In this document: one piece after another, positions 45,496 to 53,015 of the stretch
Layout: the number at the start of each line of letters is the position of its first letter
How positions within the stretch are numbered: the stretch's first letter is position 1
Assembly (NCBI RefSeq): GCF_011761235.1
Contig: NZ_JAAOYW010000001.1
Span: 868,781-932,780 of the forward strand
Length of the DNA: 64,000 nt
Source: Frigoribacterium faeni
GTDB lineage: Bacteria; Actinomycetota; Actinomycetes; Actinomycetales; Microbacteriaceae
Direction of reading: 5' to 3'
The notes under the pieces: generated by a model
Database searches by the model: none
What the model saw: the letters and a program-made list of their open reading frames with translations, nothing else
Told to the model about the DNA's origin: nothing
Made by a program: the position numbers and the translations under genes

Positions 45496-45509
45496 GTCGC
45501 GCCTCCTGC
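45475..45509. terminator. Hairpin with GGAGGCGC stem upstream of the rplJ promoter
   Basis: GCAGGAGGCGCG (45475-45486) and CGCGCCTCCTGC (45498-45509) form a perfect 12-bp stem. No gene ends here on either strand now, so it may be a leftover terminator of a former upstream gene or a promoter-overlapping control element. Confidence 0.6.
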
Positions 45510-45846
45510 GGTCGTCCCGCCCCTCACCTCCCGCGCACCGCCCCTCCCCTGCTCCCCGTCTCTGCGCCCCGTCCCCGTGCCCCGTGCGTCTTCCCTCGCA
45601 CCCCGGAGTGGGGGGGGGGGCCCCCCCCCACCCGGGGGGGGGGGGGGCGCCCGGGGGGGGGGGGGGGGGGGGGGGGGCGGGCCCCCCCCCCCCCCCCCCG
45701 CCCCCCCCCCCCCCCCCCACTCCGGGGTGCGGGGGTGGGGACGAGCCCGGCTCGCCTCTCCCCCCGAGGCGGGCCCGCGACCGTCTCGGCCCACAGGAGG
45801 CGCCCCGCTCCCCCGCAGGACGACCTGCCTCGACGATCGTGGCGGC
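45510..45846. other. Spacer before the second AbiEi/DUF559 gene (337 bases)
   Basis: No gene seen. It is dominated by the 135-base palindrome at 45597-45731, whose core is almost pure G and C. The flanks (45520-45596) are pyrimidine-rich on the plus strand. Confidence 0.7.
45597..45731. repeat. Palindrome D: shared outer arm with a homopolymeric G/C core
   Basis: Outer arms CGCACCCCGGAGTGG (45597-45611) and CCACTCCGGGGTGCG (45717-45731) are perfectly complementary. Between them about 105 bases contain one A and no T, including runs of up to roughly 27 G and 19 C. The outer arm agrees with the element downstream of the gene (GCACCCCGAAGTGG, 46929) at 13 of 14 positions. The core may be real or an assembly/read artefact at a strong hairpin. 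Confidence 0.8.
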
Positions 45847-46875
45847 ATGGCAGATCCCGATCCCCTCACCGTCCCGTTGCTCTTCGCCGCCACGCACGGT
45901 GCGCAGTCGCACGAGGCCCGCGCCCTCCGCCGGGCCGTCGCCGCCGGCGCCGTCGTCCGGGTGCGCCGGGGCGTGTTCACGGCGGTGCCGGTCTGGGGCG
46001 CGCTCGACGCCCGCGGCCGACTCGTCGTGCGGACGCGGGCCGTGGTGCTCGGCTCCGCCCGCGTGGTGGCGTCGCACGGGAGCGCCGTGGCGCTGCACGA
46101 CCTGCCCGCCGTCCGGCAGGCCGCGGACCGGGTCAGCGTCGTCGACCCCGGTCGGACGACGACGAAGGTCACGCCGACGCTGCGGACCCGTCCCGGCCCG
46201 CTCCGCGACGAGGAGGTGGTGGCCCTGTCGGGCGTCCGGGTCACCGGCCTCGAGCGCACCGCCGTCGACGTCGCCGGGACCGCGCCGTTCGCCGACGCCG
46301 TGATGTGCGTCGACGCGGTGCTCCGTCGACTGGTCCTGCCGCGGGGCCACCGGACCGGGGTCGAGGTCGACGCCGAGCTCGACCGGCACCGCGCTCGCCT
46401 CCTCGCCGCGGTCGGCGAGGGACACGGGCCGGGCCAGGTGGCCGCCCGTCGTGCGATCGCCTTCGCGTCGCCGTGGGCCGAGAACGGCGGGGAGTCGCTG
46501 GTCCGCGTCGCGCTGCACGAGCTGGGCGTCCCGGCTCCCGAGCTGCAGCGCGAGTTCGTCGTCGCCTCGGGCACCGTCCGGTGCGACTTCTACGATCCCT
46601 CCCGCCTGGCCGTGTTCGAGTTCGACGGCTTCGTGAAGTACGCGGACGCCGCCCTGCGGGGCGGGCGGACGCCGGCCGAGGTGGTGCGCGACGAGAAGCG
46701 TCGTGAGGCCGAGCTGCTCGAACGGCCCGACGTGCGGACGGTCGTGCGCGTCGAGTACCGCGACGTGGTCGATCCGCGTCGGCTGGCCCGGCTGCTGGGC
46801 CGGGCTGGCGTCCCCGTCGACCCGCGGCGCGTGACGGCGGCGGCGCGGGCCGCGCGCCTCCGCTTCGCGGCCTGA
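45847..46875 (+). CDS. AbiEi-like N-terminus plus DUF559/Vsr-like nuclease domain, second copy
   Basis: 342 residues, same architecture as the gene at 22632. AbiEi-like region: VVRVRRGVFTAV (37-48), VASHGSAVALHDLP (74-87), VTGLERTAVDVA (132-143). DUF559-like end: Glu216 in NGGESLVRVAL, Asp247 in VRCDFYD, Glu258-Asp260-Lys264 in FEFDGFVKYAD, so the PD-(D/E)xK residues are complete. The two proteins differ strongly in sequence, so this is not a recent duplication. No toxin gene is adjacent. It lies between palindrome D (45597-45731) and palindrome C (46929-46988). Function unknown; nuclease activity is inferred from motif resemblance. Confidence 0.75.
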   Translation: MADPDPLTVPLLFAATHGAQSHEARALRRAVAAGAVVRVRRGVFTAVPVWGALDARGRLVVRTRAVVLGSARVVASHGSAVALHDLPAVRQAADRVSVVDPGRTTTKVTPTLRTRPGPLRDEEVVALSGVRVTGLERTAVDVAGTAPFADAVMCVDAVLRRLVLPRGHRTGVEVDAELDRHRARLLAAVGEGHGPGQVAARRAIAFASPWAENGGESLVRVALHELGVPAPELQREFVVASGTVRCDFYDPSRLAVFEFDGFVKYADAALRGGRTPAEVVRDEKRREAELLERPDVRTVVRVEYRDVVDPRRLARLLGRAGVPVDPRRVTAAARAARLRFAA

Positions 46876-46928
46876 CGCCGCCCCGCACCCCGCGCGCGCC
46901 AGCCCCGCACCCCGCGCGCGCTCGCCCC

Positions 46929-46988
46929 GCACCCCGAAGTGGACGATGAACCCCGAAACGACGGGGTGCATCGTCCACTTCGGGGTTC
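46929..46988. repeat. Palindrome C: 60-bp hairpin downstream of the second cassette gene
   Basis: Left arm 46929-46955 and right arm 46962-46988 are complementary over 27 bp except at two symmetrical steps (GCACCCCG and AACCCCG are exchanged between arms). Loop AAACGA. Core unit ACCCCGAAGTGGACGATG. Same outer sequence as palindrome D. Confidence 0.9.
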
Positions 46989-47034
46989 ATGAGCAGCGCG
47001 CAGGTGCCGCGGCCGCACGCAGGGGCGGCAGCCC

Positions 47035-47118
47035 CGGGCGGGTGCGGCGGCGGGCGGGAGCGGGGAGGGGCGGGCGGGCGGGCGCGGCGGGAGCGGGGAG
47101 GGGCGGCAGGTGCGGCGG
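47035..47118. repeat. G-rich tandem region GGGCGGGCGGG
   Basis: Repeated GGGAGCGGGGAGGGGCGG units (about 47054 and 47087) with GGGCGGGC between them. Strongly G-skewed on the plus strand. Lies between palindrome C and the histidine kinase stop. No function apparent. Confidence 0.5.
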
Positions 47119-47132
47119 CAGCCGGGGGCACG

Positions 47133-48680
47133 TCAGGCGCGGTCGAGGGGCAGCCGCACGGTGAACACGGCCCCGGCGTCGCTGCTGTCGACCGAGACGG
47201 AGCCCCCGTGGGCGTGCGCCACGGCCTCGACGATGGCGAGCCCGAGCCCGGTCGAGCCGGCCTTGCGCGACCGCGAGCTGTCGGCCCGGGCGAAGCGCTC
47301 GAACAGCACCGGCAGCACCGCGGGGTCGATGCCCGGGCCCTCGTCGGCGACGGTGACGACGGCGCAGCGCGCCGCCTCGTCGACCGAGAGGCCCACGTGC
47401 ACCGGGGTGCGCTCGGGCGTGTGCGTGCGCGAGTTGGTGAGCAGGTTGGCGACGATCTGGTGCAGGCGCATGGCGTCGCCCGGCACGACGACGGGCTCGT
47501 CGGGCAGGACGACGTCGACGTCGTGGGTCGGGTCGGCGACAGCCGCGTCGTTGACCGCGTCGAGCACCACCCGGGTCAGGTCGACGTCGGCCACGACGAC
47601 GTCGCGGCCCTCGTCGAGGCGGGCGAGCAGCAGCAGGTCCTCGACGAGCGAGGTCATGCGCACCGACTCCGACTCGATGCGGCCCATCGCGTAGACCACG
47701 TCGTCGGGCAGGCCCGCGCCCATCCGGCGCGTCAGCTCGGCGTAGCCGCGCACCGACGCCAGGGGCGTGCGCAGCTCGTGCGAGGCGTCCGCGACGAACT
47801 GCCGCACCTTGTTCTCGCTCCGCTGCCGCGCCTCCAGCGCCGCCGCGACGTGGCCGAGCATGTGGTTGAGCGACGCGCCCACCCGGCCGACCTCGGTGCG
47901 CGTGTCGGTGTCCTGGTCGTCGACCCGTTCGGCGAGGGCGACCTCGCCGCGGTCGAGCGGCAGCTCGGCGACGCGCAGCGCCGTGTCGGACATGCGCTCG
48001 AGGGGCAGCAGGGCACGGCGCACGACCGCGTAGGCGATGAGGATGGCGACGACGAGGCCGAGCAGCGTCACGAGGGCGATCGACACGATCATGCCGGTGA
48101 CCGTGCGGGTCACGCTGTCGGTCGGCAGGCCGACGACGAGGTAGCCGGACGAGACGGTGCCGCCGCTCGGCGACGTGAGCGTCACGGGGACGGCCTCGAC
48201 GCGGTAGCCGCCGAGGTCGGAGCCGAGCGACACCGTGACCGGCCCGCCCGCGTCGGGCACGGTCGCCAGCGCCGAGGTGATCTCGTCGGTCAGCGGATCC
48301 TCGAGCTCGCCGGCCTCGGTCACCGTGAAGGCCTGCTGCACGACGTCGCCGACGAGCACGGCGGTGAACGTGCCCGGCGCCTGGCGGGGAGCGCCGAGGT
48401 CGTCCGCGTCGGGGCTCAGGCTCGGCCGCCCCGACGAGCCGCCGACGGAGGCGGCGGCCACGGCCCGCCCGGTCGCGCTCGCGAGGTCGTCGTCGAGCTG
48501 GCGCATCAGCGACCCGCGGAGCGCCACCACGCTCACCGTGCCGATGACGACGGTGAGCAGCACGACGATGGCCACGATGCTGAGGATCAGCCGGTTGCGC
48601 AGCGTGAGGGGGGCGGAGGCGCGGGGCACGCGCCCGAGGAGCCCGCCCGGGCGGGACCGGCCGGGAGCGGCCGCGCTCAC
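47133..48680 (-). CDS. Sensor histidine kinase
   Basis: 515 residues. Membrane segment 31-53, an outside sensor of about 135 residues, a second membrane segment (about 190-215), HAMP, dimerisation/phosphoacceptor domain with FVADASHELRTPL (His near residue 298), and an HATPase domain (NLLTNSRTHT, DEGPGI, GSTGLGLAIV). Similar in layout to actinobacterial TrcS/MprB-like kinases. GTG 48680 overlaps the stop of the response regulator by four bases, so the two are cotranscribed and coupled. A divergent ABC transporter pair is the probable target or sensor partner. Confidence 0.93.
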   Translation of the reverse strand: MSAAAPGRSRPGGLLGRVPRASAPLTLRNRLILSIVAIVVLLTVVIGTVSVVALRGSLMRQLDDDLASATGRAVAAASVGGSSGRPSLSPDADDLGAPRQAPGTFTAVLVGDVVQQAFTVTEAGELEDPLTDEITSALATVPDAGGPVTVSLGSDLGGYRVEAVPVTLTSPSGGTVSSGYLVVGLPTDSVTRTVTGMIVSIALVTLLGLVVAILIAYAVVRRALLPLERMSDTALRVAELPLDRGEVALAERVDDQDTDTRTEVGRVGASLNHMLGHVAAALEARQRSENKVRQFVADASHELRTPLASVRGYAELTRRMGAGLPDDVVYAMGRIESESVRMTSLVEDLLLLARLDEGRDVVVADVDLTRVVLDAVNDAAVADPTHDVDVVLPDEPVVVPGDAMRLHQIVANLLTNSRTHTPERTPVHVGLSVDEAARCAVVTVADEGPGIDPAVLPVLFERFARADSSRSRKAGSTGLGLAIVEAVAHAHGGSVSVDSSDAGAVFTVRLPLDRA

Positions 48681-49423
48681 GACGTGGGCTTGATGACGTA
48701 GCCCACGCCGCGCACGGTGTGGATCATCGCCTCTTCTCCCGCGTCGATCTTCTTGCGGAGGTACGAGATGTAGATCTCGACGACGCTCGACTTGCCGCCG
48801 AAGTCGTAGCTCCAGACCCGGTCGAGGATCTGCGCCTTGCTCAGCACCCGTCGCGGGTTGCGCATCAGGAACCGCAGCAGCTCGAACTCGGTCGCGGTGA
48901 GCTCGACCTCGCGGCCGCCGCGGTGCACCTCGTAGCTCTCCTCGTCGAGCACGAGGTCGCCCACGACGATGCGGCTGTCCCCGGCCTCGCTGACGGCCGA
49001 GGCTGAGCGGCGGATGAGCCCGCGCAGCCGCGCGACGACCTCCTCGAGGGAGAACGGCTTCGTCACGTAGTCGTCGCCGCCGGCCGTGAGGCCCGAGACC
49101 CTGTCCTCGACGGAGTCCTTGGCGGTGAGGAACAGGATGGGCGTGTCGTCGCCGCCGGCACGCAGCCGGCCCAGCACCTGGATGCCGTCGATGTCGGGCA
49201 GCATCCAGTCGAGCACGATGGCGTCGGGCTGGAACTCACGGGCCAGCGCGAGCGCCCCCTGACCGTCGGCGGCGGCCTTGACGTCCCACCCCTCGTAGCG
49301 CAGGGCCATCGAGAGGAGGTCGGTGAGGCTGTTCTCGTCGTCGACGACGAGGACGCGGAGGGGCGAGCCGTCGGCCCGGGTGAGTCGGGGAGCCGGTGCG
49401 GGGGTGGGGGTCGTCGTGGTCAC
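48677..49423 (-). CDS. OmpR/PhoB-family response regulator
   Basis: 248 residues. Receiver domain with acidic pair DDE (28-30), phosphoacceptor Asp72 in VLDWMLPD and Lys in LTAKDS; DNA-binding winged helix at about 145-245 (VELTATEFELLRFLMRNPRRVLS core, SSVVEIYISYLRKKI). Start GTG 49423; a GAAGCT hexamer lies exactly six bases upstream. First gene of the two-component operon, divergent from the ABC permease gene at 49593. Direct repeats GATGCGTCA (49469-49477) and GATGCCTCA (49484-49492) in the shared spacer are candidate binding sites. Confidence 0.95.
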   Translation of the reverse strand: MTTTTPTPAPAPRLTRADGSPLRVLVVDDENSLTDLLSMALRYEGWDVKAAADGQGALALAREFQPDAIVLDWMLPDIDGIQVLGRLRAGGDDTPILFLTAKDSVEDRVSGLTAGGDDYVTKPFSLEEVVARLRGLIRRSASAVSEAGDSRIVVGDLVLDEESYEVHRGGREVELTATEFELLRFLMRNPRRVLSKAQILDRVWSYDFGGKSSVVEIYISYLRKKIDAGEEAMIHTVRGVGYVIKPTS

Positions 49424-49468
49424 GCACTCAGCTTCGAGCCGGTTCCTATGAACGGACTGTGCCGCACC

Positions 49469-49492
49469 GATGCGTCAGCTGCGGATGCCTCA
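49469..49492. promoter_or_regulatory. Candidate response-regulator binding repeats
   Basis: Direct repeats GATGCGTCA and GATGCCTCA, 15 bases start to start, near the spacing usual for OmpR-family sites, between the divergent regulator and transporter genes. An inverted pair CCTATGA (49445-49451) and TCATAGG (49490-49496) overlaps. A TAGCGT hexamer (49539-49544) is the likely -10 of the transporter. Confidence 0.4.
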
Positions 49493-49592
49493 TAGGGACT
49501 TCATCGACGGCCCATCGGCTGCTGCGAGGACGCCTCCCTAGCGTCGCCTCCGTCCCGATCCCCCGGATCCCCCCTGCACCGAGGAGACCCCC

Positions 49593-51110
49593 TTGTTCCT
49601 GACCTACCTGTTCCGAGAGCTGAGCAACAGACGCAGGCAGACCGTCGTCGTCGCGGCGGGCATCGCCCTCGCCATCGCCCTCGTCATCGTCGTGAGCGGC
49701 GTCGCGGCCGGCGTGCGGAACGCCCAGTCGTCCGTGCTCCAGTCCGTCTACGGCGTCGGCACCGACATCACGATCACCCAGGCCGCCGAGCCCGGCGACG
49801 GCGGGCCCGGCCAGCAGTTCGCCTTCGGCTCGGGCGACGGCACCACCACCGACGACGGCAGCACCGAGGTCGCCCAGAGCACCCTCACGGCCGCCCGCGG
49901 CACGGCGACGTTCGACTCGTCCGCCCTGGCCACGGTGCAGGGCGTCGACGGCGTCTCCGCCGCGACGGCCACCCTGAGCCTGCAGTCCTCGACCTTCTCG
50001 GGCACGCTGCCCGACTTCTCCCAGGGCACAGGAGGCGCGGGCACCGACGGCGCGACCGGCGACGGCACCGGCACGGGCACCCCGCCCGCGCCTCCCACCG
50101 GCGGTGCCGACGGCGCCGGCGGCAGCTCGTTCGACGTCGACCAGTTCTCGGTCACGGGCCTCGACCCCGCCGCCGACGCCGTCGGTCCGCTGACCAGCGC
50201 GTCGGTCGTCGACGGCCGCGGCCTCGCCGCGGACGACGCCGGCGCCGACGTGGTCGTGCTCGACCAGACGTACGCGACCGGGGCCGACCTCGCCGTCGGC
50301 GACACCCTCGCCGTCGGCGGCACCGACCTCTCGGTCGTGGGGATCGTCGCGTCCACCTCGTCCGACGCGGCCACCGCCTCCGACGCCTACGTGCCCCTCG
50401 ACCCGGCGCAGGCCCTCAGCGGGCTGACCGACCAGGTCAGCGACGTGTACGTCACCGCGGCGAGCGCGAGCGACGTCGACGCCCTCGCGGCGGACCTCGA
50501 GACGGCGCTGCCCGACGCCACGGTGAGCACGCAGTCCGAGCTCGCGTCGAGCGTGTCCGGGTCGCTGTCGACCGCCTCCGACCTGGTCGCGAAGCTCGGC
50601 ACCTGGCTGTCGGTGATCGTGCTCGCCGCGGCGTTCCTCATCGCGATCCTGTTCACCGTGTCCGGCGTCGGCCGACGCACCCGCGAGTTCGGCACCCTCA
50701 AGGCCCTCGGCTGGAGCGACGGCCGCATCTCCCGCCAGGTGGCCGGCGAGTCGCTCGTGCAGGGCCTCGTGGGCGGTCTCGTCGGCGTGGCCGTCGGCCT
50801 CGTCGGCCTGCTCGTCGTCAACGCGGTCGCGCCGACCCTGACCGCGGCGGCGACCACCGCGGCGGCCGGGCCGGGAGCCGCCGGTGCGGGCGCGGCCGCC
50901 GGCGCAGGAGGCGGCGCCCCGACCGGGGGCGGCCCCGGCCAGCAGATGGTGCAGGCCACGACGGACGTCGTGCTGCACGCGCCCGTGACGGTCTCGGTCG
51001 TGCTGCTCGCCGTCGGGCTGGCGCTCGTCGGCGGACTGCTCGCCGGCGCCGTGGGCAGCTGGCGCGCGTCGCGCCTCCGCCCGGCCGAGGCGCTGCGGAG
51101 CGTCGCGTGA
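49593..51110 (+). CDS. ABC transporter permease, MacB/FtsX type
   Basis: 505 residues. N-terminal membrane segment (about 18-40), a large outside domain (45-325) that is rich in Ser, Thr, Asp and Gly with a Gly/Pro linker near 145-175, and three C-terminal membrane segments (about 340-365, 392-415, 470-492), the FtsX layout. Start TTG 49593 with GAGGAG seven bases upstream. Its stop overlaps the start of the ATPase gene (GTGA). Divergent from the two-component system, which suggests peptide or envelope-stress sensing and detoxification as in other MacB-like systems; that is inference. Confidence 0.9.
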   Translation: MFLTYLFRELSNRRRQTVVVAAGIALAIALVIVVSGVAAGVRNAQSSVLQSVYGVGTDITITQAAEPGDGGPGQQFAFGSGDGTTTDDGSTEVAQSTLTAARGTATFDSSALATVQGVDGVSAATATLSLQSSTFSGTLPDFSQGTGGAGTDGATGDGTGTGTPPAPPTGGADGAGGSSFDVDQFSVTGLDPAADAVGPLTSASVVDGRGLAADDAGADVVVLDQTYATGADLAVGDTLAVGGTDLSVVGIVASTSSDAATASDAYVPLDPAQALSGLTDQVSDVYVTAASASDVDALAADLETALPDATVSTQSELASSVSGSLSTASDLVAKLGTWLSVIVLAAAFLIAILFTVSGVGRRTREFGTLKALGWSDGRISRQVAGESLVQGLVGGLVGVAVGLVGLLVVNAVAPTLTAAATTAAAGPGAAGAGAAAGAGGGAPTGGGPGQQMVQATTDVVLHAPVTVSVVLLAVGLALVGGLLAGAVGSWRASRLRPAEALRSVA

Positions 51111-51874
51111 CCGGGGCGGACGCCGCCGCGACCCACCCGACCACCGCGACCGACACCACCCACCCGACCACCGCCTCCGGAGGCAGCTCCCCCATGTACA
51201 CGCTCACCGCCGTCACCAAGACCTACGCCCAGAAGAAGCGCACCGTGACCGCCCTCGACGGGGTCGACCTCGAGATCCCGGCCGGGCAGATGGTCGCGAT
51301 CCAGGGGCCGACCGGCGGGGGCAAGTCGACGCTGCTGCAGATGCTCGGCGCGCTCGACCGGCCGACGAGCGGCACCGTGCGGCTCGGCGACGCCGACCTC
51401 TCGACGGCGGGCGACCGCGCGCTGGCCGCCGTGCGGGCCCGCGAGATCGGCTTCGTGTTCCAGGGGTTCAACCTGATCCCGACGCTCACGGCGGCCGAGA
51501 ACGTCGAGACCGCGTTCGCCGACGCGTCGACCCCCCGGGCCGAGCGGCGGTCACGGGCGACGGAGGCGCTGGCCGCGGTCGGGCTCGCGGAGCGGGCGGA
51601 CCACCTGCCGGGCGAGCTCTCCGGGGGCCAGCAGCAGCGGGTCGCGATCGCGCGCGCCCTGGTCGGGCAGCCGACGGTGCTGCTCGCCGACGAGCCCACC
51701 GGGTCGCTCGACGAGGCCACGCGCGACGAGATCATGGACCTGCTCGAGTCCGTCTGGCGCGACCGCGGGCTCACGCTCGTGATCGTCACCCACGACTCGG
51801 CCGTGGCCCGGCGCGCCCAGCGCCGCCTGCGGATCGCGGGCGGCACGGTGACCGAGCTGCAGCCCGCCGCGTGA
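51107..51874 (+). CDS. ABC transporter ATPase, MacB/LolD type
   Basis: 255 residues. Walker A GPTGGGKST, signature LSGGQQQRVAIARAL, Walker B VLLADEPTGSLD, His in VTHDSAV: a complete ATPase of the MacB/LolD group that partners FtsX-type permeases. GTG 51107 overlaps the permease stop. The first 29 residues are a Thr/His-rich stretch not seen in relatives; an alternative start at ATG 51194 (MYTLTAVTKTY) with GGAGGCAGC upstream would remove it. Confidence 0.93.
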   Translation: MTGADAAATHPTTATDTTHPTTASGGSSPMYTLTAVTKTYAQKKRTVTALDGVDLEIPAGQMVAIQGPTGGGKSTLLQMLGALDRPTSGTVRLGDADLSTAGDRALAAVRAREIGFVFQGFNLIPTLTAAENVETAFADASTPRAERRSRATEALAAVGLAERADHLPGELSGGQQQRVAIARALVGQPTVLLADEPTGSLDEATRDEIMDLLESVWRDRGLTLVIVTHDSAVARRAQRRLRIAGGTVTELQPAA

Positions 51875-51902
51875 CGACCGGGCCGGGCTCGACGCGTGCC
51901 GA

Positions 51903-52868
51903 TCAGCCGCGCGGGTAGTCGACGCAGGCGAAGCGCGTCGAGTCCGGCGCCCAGCACGGCACGTTGACGGTGCCCTGCCCGCCGAGCAGCCGCAGCACGT
52001 CGCGCGGCCGCTCGCCCGGCGTCGGCAGCCCGTCGGCGCCGAGCGGCAGGGTGCGCAGCACGACGTCGTGGTCCTCGGGGTGGCCGAGGGTGCCCGCCGG
52101 GTAGGCCAGCCAGAGCAGGGTCGACCCGTCGGGCGACACGTGCGGGAACCAGTCGACGAACTCGTCGTCGGTCACCTGCACGAGCCCCTCGCCGTCGACC
52201 CCGACGCGGAACAGCTGCGCGTGGCCCGCGACCCCGCCGGAGGCCCGCTCCGAGTTGAACCACAGCCACCGCCCGTCGGGCGAGAACTCGGCGCCGTCGT
52301 CGGGGTGCCCGTCGGCGGTGACGTCGGTGGCGGTGCCGTCGGCCACCGAGACCAGCGCGACGTTCGTCCGCCACCGGGCCCGCGCCTCCTCGGATCCGGG
52401 GTCGGCGACCGGGTCGGGCAGGGCGCCGACGACGACGCTGAGCGTCGCGCCGTCGGGCGAGACGCCGTGCAGGTAGTTCTTGTGGGCGCGGCCCTCGGGG
52501 TGCGGGCGCGTCACGCGGCGGGCGGCTCCCCCGGTCTCGACGCCGTCCCACGGCACCTCGTAGAGGTGGCCGTCGCGGCCGCTCACGAACACGCTGCCCT
52601 GGTCGGGCGCGACGACGTGGTCGTTGTTGATCTCGGGCACGTCGCCCATCGGCACCGGCACGAGGGCGGTCTCGTCGACGCCGCGGGCGTCGGCGGGCAA
52701 GCGCCAGAGCAGCCCGTCGGCGTTGACGACGAGCCACCGGCCGTCGGGGCTCCAGTTCGGCGCCTCGACGAGCACCGTCGCGCTCTCGAGCACGACCTCG
52801 GCGGTGCCGGCGGCAGGGTCGACGACGAGCAGGCGGCTCGTCTGTCCGGGCTGGAGGGTGCGGGGCAC
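51903..52868 (-). CDS. PD40/TolB-like beta-propeller protein
   Basis: 321 residues. Five or six WSPDG-type repeats (WSPDGRWLVVN, VSPDGATLSVV, FSPDGRWLWFN, VSPDGSTLLWL, WAPDSTRFACV) mark a TolB-like propeller. No signal peptide, so it is likely cytoplasmic. Proteins like this occur in catabolic operons, some annotated as oligogalacturonate-lyase-like. It is the last gene of the eight-gene operon that starts at 60615. Start GTG 52868. A catalytic role cannot be assigned. Confidence 0.78.
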   Translation of the reverse strand: MPRTLQPGQTSRLLVVDPAAGTAEVVLESATVLVEAPNWSPDGRWLVVNADGLLWRLPADARGVDETALVPVPMGDVPEINNDHVVAPDQGSVFVSGRDGHLYEVPWDGVETGGAARRVTRPHPEGRAHKNYLHGVSPDGATLSVVVGALPDPVADPGSEEARARWRTNVALVSVADGTATDVTADGHPDDGAEFSPDGRWLWFNSERASGGVAGHAQLFRVGVDGEGLVQVTDDEFVDWFPHVSPDGSTLLWLAYPAGTLGHPEDHDVVLRTLPLGADGLPTPGERPRDVLRLLGGQGTVNVPCWAPDSTRFACVDYPRG

Positions 52869-52887
52869 GGGGGTCTCTCTTCTCGTC

Positions 52888-52982
52888 GTCCAGGAACGGG
52901 GGCGGGCTGGTTCCTGACCGGTGCACGGTTCAGGACGCCGCCTCCTCGCCTCGCGCCGCCTCAGGACGGATGTTCCTGAACG
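52888..52982. repeat. Cluster of five GTTCAGGA/TCCTGAAC-like half sites
   Basis: Variants CAGGAAC (52891), GTTCCTGAC (52910), GTTCAGGAC (52928), TCAGGACG (52961) and GTTCCTGAACG (52972) alternate in orientation within 95 bases of the spacer between two operon genes. They can form hairpins or act as binding sites. Confidence 0.55.
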
Positions 52983-53015
52983 GGGAGAGCAGCGGGGCGG
53001 GGGGCAGGGCGGGGG

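Noticed and set aside
22632-46875. The two AbiEi-like genes as parts of AbiE toxin-antitoxin pairs
   Set aside because: No nucleotidyltransferase (AbiEii) gene is adjacent to either, and both carry a DUF559/Vsr-like end instead.
22448-46988. CRISPR-like arrays
   Set aside because: Repeats come in pairs around a gene, are palindromic, and have no spacer series or cas genes.
47035-47118. G-quadruplex regulatory element
   Set aside because: The runs are G-rich but irregular and lie at the 3' end of a gene; no position-based reason supports a function.
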